Source of the DNA: Deltaproteobacteria bacterium HGW-Deltaproteobacteria-8
GTDB lineage: Bacteria; Desulfobacterota; Desulfovibrionia; Desulfovibrionales; Desulfovibrionaceae
Direction: 5' to 3'
Length of the DNA stretch: 64,000 nucleotides
Assembly: GCA_002840405.1 (NCBI GenBank)
Contig: PHAR01000001.1
Coordinates: 262,384-326,383, forward strand
The notes under the pieces are model-generated. The model did not search any database. It was not told the origin of the DNA and saw only the letters and a list, made by a program, of their open reading frames with translations. Both the position numbers and the translations under genes were made by a program. Positions 55,417-64,000 of the stretch are shown here, piece after piece (positions within the stretch are counted from its first letter, which is position 1; each line of letters starts with the position of its first letter).

Positions 55417-56028
55417 CTACACGGACTGGCGGTGCAGCAGTGACTGGCGCAGGGTCTCGCGGTCCATGTACTTGACCTCCGCGCCCATGGGGATGCCCTG
55501 GGCCAGGCGCGACACGGCGACCTCCGGGAAACCCTGGGCAACGATGTTCTTGACGTGCGAGGCCGTGTTCTCGGCGTCCAGCGTGGCGCCCAGGGCCAGG
55601 ATCAACTCGCGCACCTCGCCCGAGGCCAGGCGGCGGCGCAGCAGGTCGAACTCCAGGCCCGAGGGGCCGATCCCGTCGAGCGGCGAAAGCAGCCCGCCGA
55701 GCACCAGATAGGTGCCGCGGAACATGTTCATCTCCTCCAGGGCCAAGAGCGAGTCCCACTCGGCCACGAGGCAGAGCTGGGCGCGGTCGCGCGAGGCATC
55801 GGCGCAGATGGGACAGGGGTTCTGCTCGGCCAGGCTGGCGCAGGTGCCGCACAGGCACAGGCGCTCGCGCAGGTGCAGAACGGACTGGCCCACGGCCGCA
55901 GCCTGCTCGCGGGGCATCTTGAGCAGGGCCAAGGCCGCGCGCAGGGCGCTCTTGGGCCCCAGGCCCGGCAGCCGGGCCAGATGCTCGGCCACCTCGCGCA
56001 GGGGGCCGGGCAGCCGTTCTGTCGACAT
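55417..56028 (-). CDS. recR: Recombination protein RecR
   Basis: 203 residues. A helix-hairpin-helix (ARLPGLGPKSALRAAL) is followed by a four-Cys zinc finger (CLCGTCASLAEQNPCPIC, about residues 58-75) and a Toprim domain (LVAEWDSLLALEEMN). RecR with RecO and RecF loads RecA at gaps. It starts 2 bases after the ybaB stop, in the classical dnaX-ybaB-recR group. Confidence 0.96.
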   Translation of the reverse strand: MSTERLPGPLREVAEHLARLPGLGPKSALRAALALLKMPREQAAAVGQSVLHLRERLCLCGTCASLAEQNPCPICADASRDRAQLCLVAEWDSLLALEEMNMFRGTYLVLGGLLSPLDGIGPSGLEFDLLRRRLASGEVRELILALGATLDAENTASHVKNIVAQGFPEVAVSRLAQGIPMGAEVKYMDRETLRQSLLHRQSV

Positions 56029-56030
56029 AT

Positions 56031-56342
56031 CTAGAACATGCCGGGGATTTTGAGGCCCCCGGTGAGCTTGCCCATCTCTTCCTCGTTCATGAGCTTGGCC
56101 TTCTTGAGGGCGTCGCGCACGGCGGCCAGCACCAGGTCCTGGAGCATCTCCACGTCCCCGGCCTCGACCACGCTCTTGTCGATGGTCACGGACACGATCT
56201 CCTGGCCGCCGGTGACCTTGACCGTGACCATGCCGCCGCCGCTGGTGGCCTCGACCTCACGGGTCTTGAGCTCCTCCTGGATGGTGGCCATCTTTTTCTG
56301 CATCAGCTGGGCCTGGCGCAACATATCCTGCATTCCACGCAT
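56031..56342 (-). CDS. ybaB: YbaB/EbfC nucleoid-associated protein
   Basis: 103 residues. An N-terminal helix rich in Met/Gln/Lys (MLRQAQLMQKKMATIQEEL) is followed by VKVTGGQEIVSVTIDKSVVE, the family core. YbaB forms a dimer binding DNA. It is encoded between dnaX (65 bases upstream) and recR, the standard order. GGAGG lies before the ATG. Confidence 0.95.
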   Translation of the reverse strand: MRGMQDMLRQAQLMQKKMATIQEELKTREVEATSGGGMVTVKVTGGQEIVSVTIDKSVVEAGDVEMLQDLVLAAVRDALKKAKLMNEEEMGKLTGGLKIPGMF

Positions 56343-56407
56343 GGGGTGTCCTCCGGTCGATTCGTATTGGGGTGTGGCGCGCTTGCCTGCGCGCGCCGAA
56401 CATTCTT

Positions 56408-58270
56408 CTAGCGCCGCTCCCGCAGGGTGACCTGGCCCGGAGTCTTGATCTCGAAGGCCTCGCGCACGCGCTGCACAGCCGGGTTGGCCTGCACCTCACG
56501 GTCCACCTCGGACCCGCTGCGCTGGGGCTCGCGCTCCTCGAAACTGAACTCCAGCCCGGCCTGCGGACCGAAGTATTCAAGAACAAGTCGCTGCAGGCGC
56601 ACGTGGTTATCGCCCTGGGAAAGCATGTTGCAATGGGTGCCGTTGTGACAGCCCAGGGTCAGCACCCCGGCTGCCCACTCGCCCTGCGCCTGGGCCAGGC
56701 CGGTGATCATGCCGCTGCCGTTCTTGGCGGCCACAAAGGCCTGGAACCCCTCCCAGGAGACCGGTCCGGCGCTGTCTGCCGCCGGGGCCGGCGCAGCCGG
56801 GGCGGCCTGCTGGCTGGGGGATTCCTGAAGCCGGGGCGCAGGAGAATCCGTGGCCTGGGGCGTGGACAGCGGCGGGGCTGAAGCCGTTGCAGAGGTCGTC
56901 GAAGAAGCCGTTGGCCCGGTGGCCTGCCAAGGGGGTGGGGTTGCGGACTGGGCAGCGGGCGCCAGCGGAGATGAAGCCGTTGCTGCAGCCGTTGACGCTG
57001 GCGTTGCTGACGCCGTTGAAGCTGGCGTGGACGAGCCTGCTTCGGAGCCCGCAGGTGGCCCGGTTGGCGGCGCAGTGCGCGAAGCGCTGCCCGGAGACGT
57101 CGCCCCTCCAGGCCCCCGGCCCGCAGCTCCCCCGCTGGCAGGACCAGACGAGGGCTGACCGCCCAGGGCCTCCAGCGGGATCAGGTCCGGCAGGCAGGCC
57201 AGGTTCAAAAGCAAAAGTTCCAGGGACTGTGCGGGCTCCAGGCTCTTGATGACGCGCTGCTGGCCGTCCAGCGTCATCTGCCAGCAGGCGTGGATATGCG
57301 CGGGCGTGAAGCGCTTGGCCCAGTCCTGCCACTGCGCGGCCTCCTCGGCGGGCAGGCCCAACTCAGGCAGGATGGCCTCGCCTGCCTGGCGCAGCAGGAA
57401 CATGTTGCGCCAGCAGGAGGACAGTTCGCGCAGGAAGAAGCCCAGGTCCAGGCCCTGGTCCAGCACGAGGCGCAGGGTCCGCGTCAAAAGCGGCAGGTCG
57501 CGGTTCTGGATGGCCTCCATGAGCGCGAAAAAGACCTCCTGCCCGGCCAGGCCAAGGCAGCCACGCACCTCGCTCTCCAGCAGCTTGCCCGTGCTGTAGG
57601 CCAGGGCCTGGCCCAAGAGCGACATGCTGTCGCGCACGCTGCCCGCGCCGCGCCGGGCGATGATGCGCACCGCCGCAGGCTCGAACTCCAACCCTTCGCG
57701 GACGAGCAGCCCCTCCAGGTGCGCGGCCAAGTCGGCCTGGGGCAGCATCTTGAAGACATAATGCTGGCAGCGCGAGAGGATGGTGGCCGGAAATTTGTGG
57801 GCCTCGGTGGAGGCCAGGATGAAGGTCACGCGCCCGGGCGGCTCTTCGAGGGTCTTCAACAGCGCGTTGAAGGCCGCAGTGGAGAGCATGTGCGCCTCGT
57901 CGATGATGAAGACCTTGAAGCGGCCCTCCAGCGGAGCGTAGCCCACGTCCTCCTTGAGCGCGCGGACATCGCCCACGCCGCCGTGGGAGGCCGCGTCGAT
58001 CTCGATGATGTCCACGGCAGTGCCTGCCAAGGCCTGCCGGCACATCGCGCACTCATTGCACGGCTCCGCCGTGGGGGCCTTCTCGCAATTGAGCGCCTTG
58101 GCGAAGATGCGGGCGATGGTGGTCTTGCCCACGCCGCGCGTGCCGCTGAACATGTAGGCCGGGGCGATCTTGCCCGTGGCCGAGGCGCGCGAGAGGATGG
58201 CCTTGACCGCGTCCTGGCCAGCCACTTCGGCGAAGCGGCGGGGCCTGTATTTTGCGGTGAGGCTGGCCAT
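56408..58270 (-). CDS. dnaX: DNA polymerase III subunits gamma/tau
   Basis: 620 residues from ATG 58270. AAA+ clamp-loader domain: Walker A FSGTRGVGKTT (about residue 44), zinc finger C-x8-C-x2-C-x2-C (CEKAPTAEPCNECAMC, about residues 63-78), Walker B VFIIDEAHML and SRC box ILSRCQHY. Residues about 385-505 are an extremely Ala/Ser/Thr/Pro-rich linker, followed by a C-terminal domain that would contact the polymerase (tau). I see no A-AAA-AAG-type slippery heptamer, so there is no evidence for the frameshifted gamma form. Confidence 0.95.
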   Translation of the reverse strand: MASLTAKYRPRRFAEVAGQDAVKAILSRASATGKIAPAYMFSGTRGVGKTTIARIFAKALNCEKAPTAEPCNECAMCRQALAGTAVDIIEIDAASHGGVGDVRALKEDVGYAPLEGRFKVFIIDEAHMLSTAAFNALLKTLEEPPGRVTFILASTEAHKFPATILSRCQHYVFKMLPQADLAAHLEGLLVREGLEFEPAAVRIIARRGAGSVRDSMSLLGQALAYSTGKLLESEVRGCLGLAGQEVFFALMEAIQNRDLPLLTRTLRLVLDQGLDLGFFLRELSSCWRNMFLLRQAGEAILPELGLPAEEAAQWQDWAKRFTPAHIHACWQMTLDGQQRVIKSLEPAQSLELLLLNLACLPDLIPLEALGGQPSSGPASGGAAGRGPGGATSPGSASRTAPPTGPPAGSEAGSSTPASTASATPASTAAATASSPLAPAAQSATPPPWQATGPTASSTTSATASAPPLSTPQATDSPAPRLQESPSQQAAPAAPAPAADSAGPVSWEGFQAFVAAKNGSGMITGLAQAQGEWAAGVLTLGCHNGTHCNMLSQGDNHVRLQRLVLEYFGPQAGLEFSFEEREPQRSGSEVDREVQANPAVQRVREAFEIKTPGQVTLRERR

Positions 58271-58314
58271 GGGGGGACTCCGGGGGGCTGGTGCGTGGTT
58301 GCGGGGAAACACGC

Positions 58315-58342
58315 CCGGAGGGGACTCAAAAGCCCCCTCCGG
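58315..58342 (-). terminator. Hairpin after ilvE, before dnaX
   Basis: CCGGAGGGG (58315-58323) pairs with CCCCTCCGG (58334-58342) with a 10-base loop. It is 12 bases past the ilvE stop on the minus strand. No T-run follows, so readthrough into dnaX is possible. Confidence 0.5.
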
Positions 58343-58354
58343 ACGCAAGGGGCG

Positions 58355-59278
58355 CTAGATCGAGTACTCGTACAGCCAGTGGGAGTAGTCCGGGTTCTCG
58401 CCCTTGACGATGCGGAAGTATTCCTTCTGCAGCAAAAGCGAGATGGGGCCGGCCTTGCCCGCGCCGATGGCGCGGCGGTCGACCTCGCGGATGGGCGTGA
58501 TCTCGGCGGCGGTGCCGGTGAAGAAGGCCTCGTCGGCGACATAGAGCTCGTCGCGGGTGAAGAGCTGCTCCACGACCTCGTAGCCCAGGTCGCGCGCCAG
58601 GACCATGATGCTGTCGCGGGTGATGCCGGGCAGCACCGAGGTCAGCGGCGTGGTCTTGATGATCTCGTTCTTGACGATGAAGATGTTCTCGCCGGTGGCC
58701 TCGGACACATAGCCCTGGGTGTCGAGCATGAGGGCCTCGTGGAACCCGTCGGCCACGGCCTCGGTCTTGGCCAGCACGGAGTTCACGTAATTGCCGCAGG
58801 CCTTGGCCTTGGTCATCATGACGTTGACGTGGTGGCGGTGGAAGGTGCTGGTCTTGACGGCGATGCCCTTGGTCAGGGCGTCGTCGCCCAGGTACGCGCC
58901 CCAGGGCCAGGTGGCGATGGCCACGCGGATGGGGTTGGTGCCGGGGTGCACGCCCATGACGCCGTCGCCGATGAACACCAGCGGGCGGATGTACCCGGCC
59001 TTCATCTTGTTCACCTTGAGGGTGTCGATGCAGGCCTTGACCAGCTCCTCGCGGCTGTAGGGGATCTTCATGCCCAGGATGTGCGCGGAGTCGAGCAGGC
59101 GCTGCATGTGCTCGACCAGGCGGTAGACCGCGCTGCGCCCATCGGTGCACTCATAGGAGCGGATGCCCTCGAAGACGCCGCAGCCGTAGTGGAGAGTATG
59201 CGTCAGGATGTGCACGTTGGCCTCTTCCCAGGGCACCAGCTTGCCATCCATCCAAATCTTTTCCGCTTTCTGAACCAT
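58355..59278 (-). CDS. ilvE: Branched-chain amino acid aminotransferase
   Basis: 307 residues from ATG 59278. Class IV PLP aminotransferase: the PLP-binding Lys is in [13 protein letters not shown] (about residue 158), and [15 protein letters not shown] with VLPGITRDS are family landmarks; [13 protein letters not shown] near the N-terminus is typical of IlvE. It interconverts leucine, isoleucine and valine with their 2-oxoacids. The upstream promoter candidate is at 59364-59392. Confidence 0.95.
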   Translation of the reverse strand: MVQKAEKIWMDGKLVPWEEANVHILTHTLHYGCGVFEGIRSYECTDGRSAVYRLVEHMQRLLDSAHILGMKIPYSREELVKACIDTLKVNKMKAGYIRPLVFIGDGVMGVHPGTNPIRVAIATWPWGAYLGDDALTKGIAVKTSTFHRHHVNVMMTKAKACGNYVNSVLAKTEAVADGFHEALMLDTQGYVSEATGENIFIVKNEIIKTTPLTSVLPGITRDSIMVLARDLGYEVVEQLFTRDELYVADEAFFTGTAAEITPIREVDRRAIGAGKAGPISLLLQKEYFRIVKGENPDYSHWLYEYSI

Positions 59279-59363
59279 GTCCGTGTTCTCCCTTATGCGC
59301 GATTGTGGGGGGTGAGCACCGGCAGGCCAAAGAGGGACGCGCCAGGGTCTCACGAAGTCAGAC

Positions 59364-59392
59364 ACGCTAAAAAAAACGGGGCAAGAGGTCAA
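59364..59392 (-). promoter_or_regulatory. Predicted promoter of ilvE
   Basis: On the minus strand TTGACC (59392-59387), 17 bases, then TAGCGT (59369-59364). A T8 run on that strand lies in the spacer. Confidence 0.45.
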
Positions 59393-59468
59393 GGGCGGGG
59401 ACAGTGCGGAGCCAGCGGCACCACACTGCCCATGCCGGAGGGAATCAGCCGCCCCGCCCCCCCCCGGC

Positions 59469-60713
59469 TCACAGCGAGAGCAGCCTGCGGCCCGACAGGC
59501 CGAGCACCAGCACGCAGGCCACGCCCCCGGCCGTCACCGTGGCCTGGGCGCCGATCATGTGGGCCAGGGTGCCGGACAAAAGCGCCCCAAACGGCGCCAT
59601 GCCCATGAACATCATGGAGTACAAGGCCATGACCCGGCCGCGCAGCTCGTCCGGGCACAGGGTCTGCAGGATGGTGTTGGCCGCAGCCATGCTCACGATC
59701 ATGCAAAAGCCCACCGGAAGCAGCAGCAGGAAGGACAGCCAGAAACTGGACGAGAGCCCGAACAACGCCAGGCTGGCACCGAAGCCGAGCATCCCGAAAT
59801 AGGCGTAACGCCCGATGCCGCGGCTCTCCCGGCGCATGGCCAGGAGCAGCGCCCCGGCAAGGCTGCCGCAGCCCGTGGCCGACATCAGCAGACCCAGGCC
59901 GCTGGCGCCGCGATGCAGGATCTCTGCGGCGAAGACCGGCATGAGCACCACGTAGGACATGCCGATGACGCTGGCCACGGCCAGCAGCTGCAGAATGGCG
60001 CGCACCTCCCTGGTCCGCCAGGCATAGGCGAAGCCCTCGCGCAGATGGGTCCACACCGAGGGATGGCTCATGGGCACGGGGCGACGGGGCGTGCCCATGC
60101 GCAGCAGGCAGGCGATGACAGCCAGAAAACTCAGGGCGTTCAAGCTGAAGCACCAGCCTTCGCCCACTGCCGCGAGCATGATCCCGGCCACCGAGGGGCC
60201 GAGTATGCGCGCGGAATTGAACATGGAGGAGTTCAGCGCGATGGCGTTGTGCAGGTCCTGCTTGCCCACCAGATCCACGATGAAGGACTGGCGGGTGGGG
60301 ATGTCCACAGCGTTGACGGTGCCCAGGAAGGTGGCCAGGACCATCACCTGCCAGACCTCTATCTGCCCGGCGAAGGTGAGCCAAGCCAGGAGCACGGCCT
60401 GCAGCAGCGCGGCGGCCTGGGTGGCCACCAGCAGGGTGCGACGGTTCATTCTGTCGGCCATGACCCCGCCGAAGATACCCAGCACGAACACCGGGAACTG
60501 CCCGGCGAACCCGACCAGACCGAGGCTCAGGCTGGACCCGGTGAGGCGGTAGACCAGCCAGGCCTGGGCGGTCTGCTGCATCCAGGTGCCCACCAGGGAG
60601 ATGAACTGGCCGGTGAAGAACAGGCGGTAGTCGCGATGGCGAAAGGAGCGGGACAGGCTGAAAAACCTGCTCTGCGGCGCTTGGCTGGGGCCGGGTGGGG
60701 AAGGCGCGGACAT
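59469..60713 (-). CDS. Major facilitator superfamily transporter (EntS-like)
   Basis: 414 residues with about 12 hydrophobic segments. The N-terminal part [20 protein letters not shown] and the loop [17 protein letters not shown] match the MFS_3/EntS branch of exporters. The substrate cannot be derived; relatives export siderophores or drugs. It has no regulatory gene beside it and is separated from the cyclase gene by about 210 bases in which I see no clear signal. Confidence 0.85.
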   Translation of the reverse strand: MSAPSPPGPSQAPQSRFFSLSRSFRHRDYRLFFTGQFISLVGTWMQQTAQAWLVYRLTGSSLSLGLVGFAGQFPVFVLGIFGGVMADRMNRRTLLVATQAAALLQAVLLAWLTFAGQIEVWQVMVLATFLGTVNAVDIPTRQSFIVDLVGKQDLHNAIALNSSMFNSARILGPSVAGIMLAAVGEGWCFSLNALSFLAVIACLLRMGTPRRPVPMSHPSVWTHLREGFAYAWRTREVRAILQLLAVASVIGMSYVVLMPVFAAEILHRGASGLGLLMSATGCGSLAGALLLAMRRESRGIGRYAYFGMLGFGASLALFGLSSSFWLSFLLLLPVGFCMIVSMAAANTILQTLCPDELRGRVMALYSMMFMGMAPFGALLSGTLAHMIGAQATVTAGGVACVLVLGLSGRRLLSL

Positions 60714-60924
60714 CAGTCCTCCAGGTTCGCGCTCTACAGACGGGCGCTCCCAGGTCCTCTATGTCCGGCGGCCGGGCTTGTCCACTCCGAAGCGGGGCCG
60801 CAAAATCTTACTTCGGCGAAGCTCGGCACGGAAATGCAGGTCCAAGGGCTGGCTCCTCTCTGGCAGGCGGGCGCGCAAGCAATTTCGCCATGACATCCAG
60901 GAGCGCGCGCGCCTGCGCCCTGCC

Positions 60925-62142
60925 CTAGCCCTCCTCCGTCAGCCGCACGGAGTGGACCGACAGCGGCGCGCTCTTGCCCTTGGCACTGACCTCACGCGAG
61001 GACAACACCACGCAGAGCGCCCCGGTCTTGGCCAGCACCTCATCGGACACGAGGAATTCGCCGCCCTCAGCGGCCGAACAGATGCGCTTGGCGGTGTTCA
61101 CCGTGTCGCCGATGATTTCGTAGCGCTTGACCTCATTGCTGCCGAGCAGCCCTTCCACCACGAACCCGGCGTGGACCCCAGTGCCGGCGCTGAGCCCAAA
61201 GGCCGCCAGCTCGCCCTCGCAGGCCGTGTGCATACGATAGGCGCTGCGCAATCCGTCCTCGGCATCAGCGAAGAAGGCCATGACCTCATCAGCGGTGTAC
61301 TTGGTATGGATCACGCCGGATGTGGCGAAGACCGATTCCGACAGGGCATAAAAGCTGTTCAGCATGCCCACCACGACCTCCGGCTCCTGCCGCTCGCTCC
61401 AGCTGGTGAACCCACGGATATCCATGAACATTACTGTCCGCTCACGGCGCACCAGAGACAACGCGTCAGGGTCGGTCATGGCCATGGAGAGCATGTTGCG
61501 GCCCAGCAGCCAGTTGGAGAAGGTCTGCAAGCGACTTGCCGTGTCCCGCAGGATGGAGAGGAAGCGCTGCGAGCGGGCGTCGTCCAGACCCACGACGATG
61601 CCCAGGAACAGGATGGCCGAGAGGATGAAGATATGCGAGCGGTTGTTGAAGAACACGGCCGGGTCGGCGTACTTGGGCTCGGTCAGCTTCTCCATGAACC
61701 AGTACATGACCGCCAGGATGCTGGAACGCAGGATGTTCTCCACAAGGATGAAGGCCGACTGCCAGCGCTCGCCGACCCGCAGACGGAGCTCCTGGATGAT
61801 GCCAACGGCAAGGGCAAAGCCCCAGTAGGCATAGTGGAAGGGCATGAGGAAGAACTCGTCGGCCGACACGGCCATGTCGACGAGGGAATAGATGAGCGGC
61901 CCGATGAGGTTGCCGAGAAGCGGCCTCGGCTTGCCCTTGTACGACCAGCTGCCGAGGTAATACGCCTGCACGGCCGGGGCCAGGAGCGACGAGTAGAAAT
62001 CCAGCGACACGATGTAGTGCGCCGGGCCTTCCAGCACCAGCTCAAGCAGAATGTTCGCCAGCGGGAAATGGAAGGAGTTCTTCAAAAACTCCAGGATCAC
62101 CGAGCTCTTCTGCGTGCCGCGGATGCGTTCTTCGATCAGCAT
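60925..62142 (-). CDS. Membrane-bound class III adenylate/guanylate cyclase
   Basis: 405 residues. The N-terminal half has about five or six hydrophobic segments (between residues 25 and 190). The catalytic domain has the metal Asp D241 (FMDIRGFTSWSE), D285 (KYTADEVMAFF), and the late EIIGDTVNTAKRI carrying the transition-state Asn/Arg. K281 sits where adenine-specific cyclases have Lys, suggesting cAMP, but this is not certain. The integral-membrane input domain is of unknown type. It is 52 bases after the deaminase gene on the same strand. Confidence 0.85.
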   Translation of the reverse strand: MLIEERIRGTQKSSVILEFLKNSFHFPLANILLELVLEGPAHYIVSLDFYSSLLAPAVQAYYLGSWSYKGKPRPLLGNLIGPLIYSLVDMAVSADEFFLMPFHYAYWGFALAVGIIQELRLRVGERWQSAFILVENILRSSILAVMYWFMEKLTEPKYADPAVFFNNRSHIFILSAILFLGIVVGLDDARSQRFLSILRDTASRLQTFSNWLLGRNMLSMAMTDPDALSLVRRERTVMFMDIRGFTSWSERQEPEVVVGMLNSFYALSESVFATSGVIHTKYTADEVMAFFADAEDGLRSAYRMHTACEGELAAFGLSAGTGVHAGFVVEGLLGSNEVKRYEIIGDTVNTAKRICSAAEGGEFLVSDEVLAKTGALCVVLSSREVSAKGKSAPLSVHSVRLTEEG

Positions 62143-62194
62143 GGAATGCGCGCCTCCTGTCCCCCTGCGCTCCGATCATGCGCTGGAACGGGCC

Positions 62195-62671
62195 TCAGTC
62201 CACCCCGATGTCCTCGTTCCAGACCTCGGGCCGGGCCAGGACAAAGCCGCCAAGCAGGGCCTTGCACTCCGCGCTGTCCAGGTCGATGACGGTGACGCCG
62301 TTCTCCCTGAGCCAGGTGAGCCCGCCCTGGAAGGTTGCGCTCTCGCCCGCCACCACCGTGCCGATGCCGAACTGGCGCACCAGGCCGGAGCAGTACCAGC
62401 ACGGGGCCAGGGTGGTGACCATGATGGTGTCGTGGTAGCTCTTGCGGCGGCCAGCGTTGCGAAAGGCGCAGGTTTCGGCGTGCATGGCCGGGTCATTGTC
62501 CTGCACGCGGCGGTTGTGGCCGCGCCCCAGCAGCTTGCCGGTGCTGTCGAACAGCGCGGCGCCGATGGGCACCCCGCCCTCGGACAACCCCAGGCGGGCC
62601 TCCACCAGGGCCACTTCAAGCATGGCGGCATAGTCCTTCCGGGTCAATTTCCTGGTCGCTTCCTTTGGCAT
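62195..62671 (-). CDS. Cytosine deaminase of the yeast Fcy1 type
   Basis: 158 residues from ATG 62671, the same length as yeast Fcy1. The zinc site is H64-A-E66 and C91-W-Y-C94, in positions nearly identical to yeast H62/E64/C91/C94. Substrate-site features also match: GRGHN with N53, and the C-terminal RPEVWNEDIG with W151 and D154. It would convert cytosine to uracil. The usual bacterial cytosine deaminase CodA is unrelated. Guanine or other nucleoside-base deamination is the alternative. A promoter is predicted at 62698-62726. Confidence 0.85.
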   Translation of the reverse strand: MPKEATRKLTRKDYAAMLEVALVEARLGLSEGGVPIGAALFDSTGKLLGRGHNRRVQDNDPAMHAETCAFRNAGRRKSYHDTIMVTTLAPCWYCSGLVRQFGIGTVVAGESATFQGGLTWLRENGVTVIDLDSAECKALLGGFVLARPEVWNEDIGVD

Positions 62672-62697
62672 GGGCGCACCTCCGCACGGTTTCCGGG

Positions 62698-62726
62698 ACC
62701 ATAACACGTCTGCCTGCACCGGACAA
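62698..62726 (-). promoter_or_regulatory. Predicted promoter of the deaminase gene
   Basis: On the minus strand TTGTCC (62726-62721), 17 bases, then TATGGT (62703-62698). Confidence 0.5.
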
Positions 62727-62759
62727 TGCCCGCATCCCGCAATTGCGGCATCATTCATT

Positions 62760-62789
62760 TTGACAGCAGGCCCCCGGCGCATGTAAGGT
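62760..62789 (+). promoter_or_regulatory. Predicted promoter of the aminotransferase gene
   Basis: TTGACA (62760-62765), 18 bases, then TAAGGT (62784-62789). The leader contains a short direct repeat AGCTACGG (62819-62826 and 62839-62846). Confidence 0.5.
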
Positions 62790-62864
62790 TCTGCCCTACC
62801 GAACATTCATCTCCGGATAGCTACGGTCATTTGCGGTCAGCTACGGGGAGCCAAGGAGCGCGCA

Positions 62865-64000
62865 ATGGAGCAATTTCCCAGAGTCCACAGACTGCCGCCG
62901 TACGTTTTCGCTCAGGTCAACGAACTGAAGATGCAGATGCGCCACCAGGGCGCGGACATCATCGACCTCGGCATGGGCAACCCGGACCTGCCCACACCGC
63001 CGCATATCGTGGAAAAGCTCATGGAGGCGGCGCAGAAGTCCTCCAACCACCGCTACAGCGCCTCCAAGGGCATCAAGGGCCTGCGCCTGGCCATCGCCAA
63101 CTGGTACCTGCGCCGCTTCGGCGTGGAGCTGGACCACGACCAGGAGGTCGTCTGCACCCTGGGCGCCAAGGAAGGCCTGGCGCACCTGGCGCTGGTCATG
63201 CTCTCCCCCGGCGATGTCGTTTTCGCGCCCGACCCGGCCTACCCCATCCATCCCTTTGCAGCCATCATCGCCGGGGCCGACGTGCGCCGCATCCCCATGG
63301 GCAAGGGCCGCGACTTCCTGGAGGACCTCCAGATCGCAGTAAAGCAGACCTGGCCCAAGCCCAAGCTGCTCGTCATCAACTACCCGCACAACCCGACCAC
63401 CATCTGCGCGGACGTGCCCTATTTCGAGAGGATCGTGGACTTCGCAAAAGAGCACGGGATGTACGTCATCCACGACTTCGCGTACGCGGACTTCACCTAC
63501 GACGGCTACACCGCCCCGAGCTTCATGCAGGCCAGGGGCGCCAAGGACGTGGCCGTGGAGTTCTTCTCGCTCACCAAGAGCTATTCCATGGCCGGCTGGC
63601 GCGTGGGCTTCTGCGTGGGCAACCGCGACATGGTCCAGGCCCTCACCCGCATCAAAAGCTACCTGGACTACGGCATCTTCCAGCCCATCCAGATCGCGGC
63701 CTGCACGGCGCTGAACGGCCCGCAGGAGTGCGTGCGCGAGATCATGGACGTGCACCAGGACCGCCGCGACGCCCTCATCGAGGGCCTGCACCGCGCGGGC
63801 TGGATGGTGCCCGCGCCCAAGGCCACCATGTTCGTCTGGGCCGAGATCCCCGACGAGTTCAAGCACCTGGGCAGCGTGGAGTTCTCCAAACTCCTGCTGC
63901 GCGAGGCCGAGGTGGCGGTCAGCCCGGGCCTGGGCTTCGGCAACTACGGCGACGACCACGTGCGCTTCGCCCTGGTGGAAAACCGCCACCGCATCAACCA
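62865..64000 (+). CDS. alaC: AlaC-type class I aminotransferase (3' end outside window)
   Basis: The first 378 codons of a PLP aminotransferase; the frame stays open to the window end. CAAGGAGCG lies just upstream of the ATG. Landmarks: [27 protein letters not shown] (about residue 172) and the PLP Lys in [18 protein letters not shown] (about residue 238). The sequence resembles AlaC (glutamate-pyruvate aminotransferase) and LL-diaminopimelate aminotransferase relatives; the N-terminus [19 protein letters not shown] favours AlaC. A homoserine dehydrogenase often follows in this group but would be outside the window. Confidence 0.92.
   Translation, partial: MEQFPRVHRLPPYVFAQVNELKMQMRHQGADIIDLGMGNPDLPTPPHIVEKLMEAAQKSSNHRYSASKGIKGLRLAIANWYLRRFGVELDHDQEVVCTLGAKEGLAHLALVMLSPGDVVFAPDPAYPIHPFAAIIAGADVRRIPMGKGRDFLEDLQIAVKQTWPKPKLLVINYPHNPTTICADVPYFERIVDFAKEHGMYVIHDFAYADFTYDGYTAPSFMQARGAKDVAVEFFSLTKSYSMAGWRVGFCVGNRDMVQALTRIKSYLDYGIFQPIQIAACTALNGPQECVREIMDVHQDRRDALIEGLHRAGWMVPAPKATMFVWAEIPDEFKHLGSVEFSKLLLREAEVAVSPGLGFGNYGDDHVRFALVENRHRIN

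Noticed and set aside
56408-58270. Programmed frameshift for a short gamma subunit in dnaX
   Set aside because: No A-rich slippery heptamer is seen in the expected part of the gene.
57290-59608. 772-codon open frame on the plus strand
   Set aside because: It is antisense to dnaX and ilvE and has no motif.

Overview
The window is a gene-dense, GC-rich stretch of bacterial chromosome with about 60 genes, short intergenic gaps and no sign of insertion sequences, phage, CRISPR, rRNA or tRNA. DsrC, a four-subunit group 3 [NiFe] hydrogenase, 2-oxoacid:ferredoxin oxidoreductase and a flhB-flhA-flhF-flhG-fliA flagellar cluster point to an anaerobic, motile, sulfate-reducing deltaproteobacterium of the Desulfovibrio type. 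Species cannot be named from the sequence alone.

Layout. 1-6877 (+): end of flhB, then flhA, flhF, flhG, fliA, a CheY-like gene, fliL and a small protein, closely packed as one flagellar operon. 6895-9284: small membrane proteins, a SLOG-like protein and a FliK-like protein. 9373-13791 (-): rpmE, YqhQ-like DUF1385 gene, prfA, prmC, lpxC. 13973-15448 (+): TPP riboswitch and thiC. 15567-19272 (-): dsrC, a YcaO-TPR protein, a Tim44-like membrane protein and a response regulator. 19473-21553 (+): small membrane protein, HD hydrolase, atypical thioredoxin reductase. 21709-25842 (-): hydrogenase operon. 26010-30890 (-): argH, a GNAT protein, argG, argF. 30990-35333 (-): ybeY, phoH, a metal permease with its CadC-like ArsR regulator, and a VOC dioxygenase-like protein. 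35514-39372: GGDEF-PilZ protein, glycosyltransferase, exported metallo-hydrolase. 39600-42852 (-): ettA and an S1-domain protein. 43044-49712 (+): small sigma-28-controlled protein, biotin carboxylase, AccA-AccD fusion, EAL-CBS-GGDEF protein. 49808-59278 (-): korB, korA, ferritin, recD2, recR, ybaB, dnaX, ilvE. 59469-64000: MFS transporter, class III cyclase, yeast-type cytosine deaminase (all -), then an AlaC-type aminotransferase (+) running off the end.

Links between genes. FliA is encoded at 4616, and a perfect copy of the classical FliA promoter consensus lies at 42970-42996 before a small gene of unknown function, so that gene is probably a late motility gene. The ArsR regulator and the permease each have a sigma-70-like promoter overlapped by a related imperfect palindrome, a self-contained metal-efflux circuit. 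The YcaO-TPR gene is immediately upstream of dsrC on the same strand. KorAB, the hydrogenase and DsrC fit ferredoxin/NAD(P)H/H2-linked energy metabolism of a sulfate reducer. Two c-di-GMP proteins, a nucleotide cyclase and two receiver proteins show considerable signalling content.

Most promising for follow-up: the FliA-driven small gene, the YcaO-dsrC pairing, the AccA-AccD fusion with an altered zinc knuckle, the Fcy1-like cytosine deaminase, the ArsR-permease double operator, and a cluster of four consecutive hairpins at 21569-21703.
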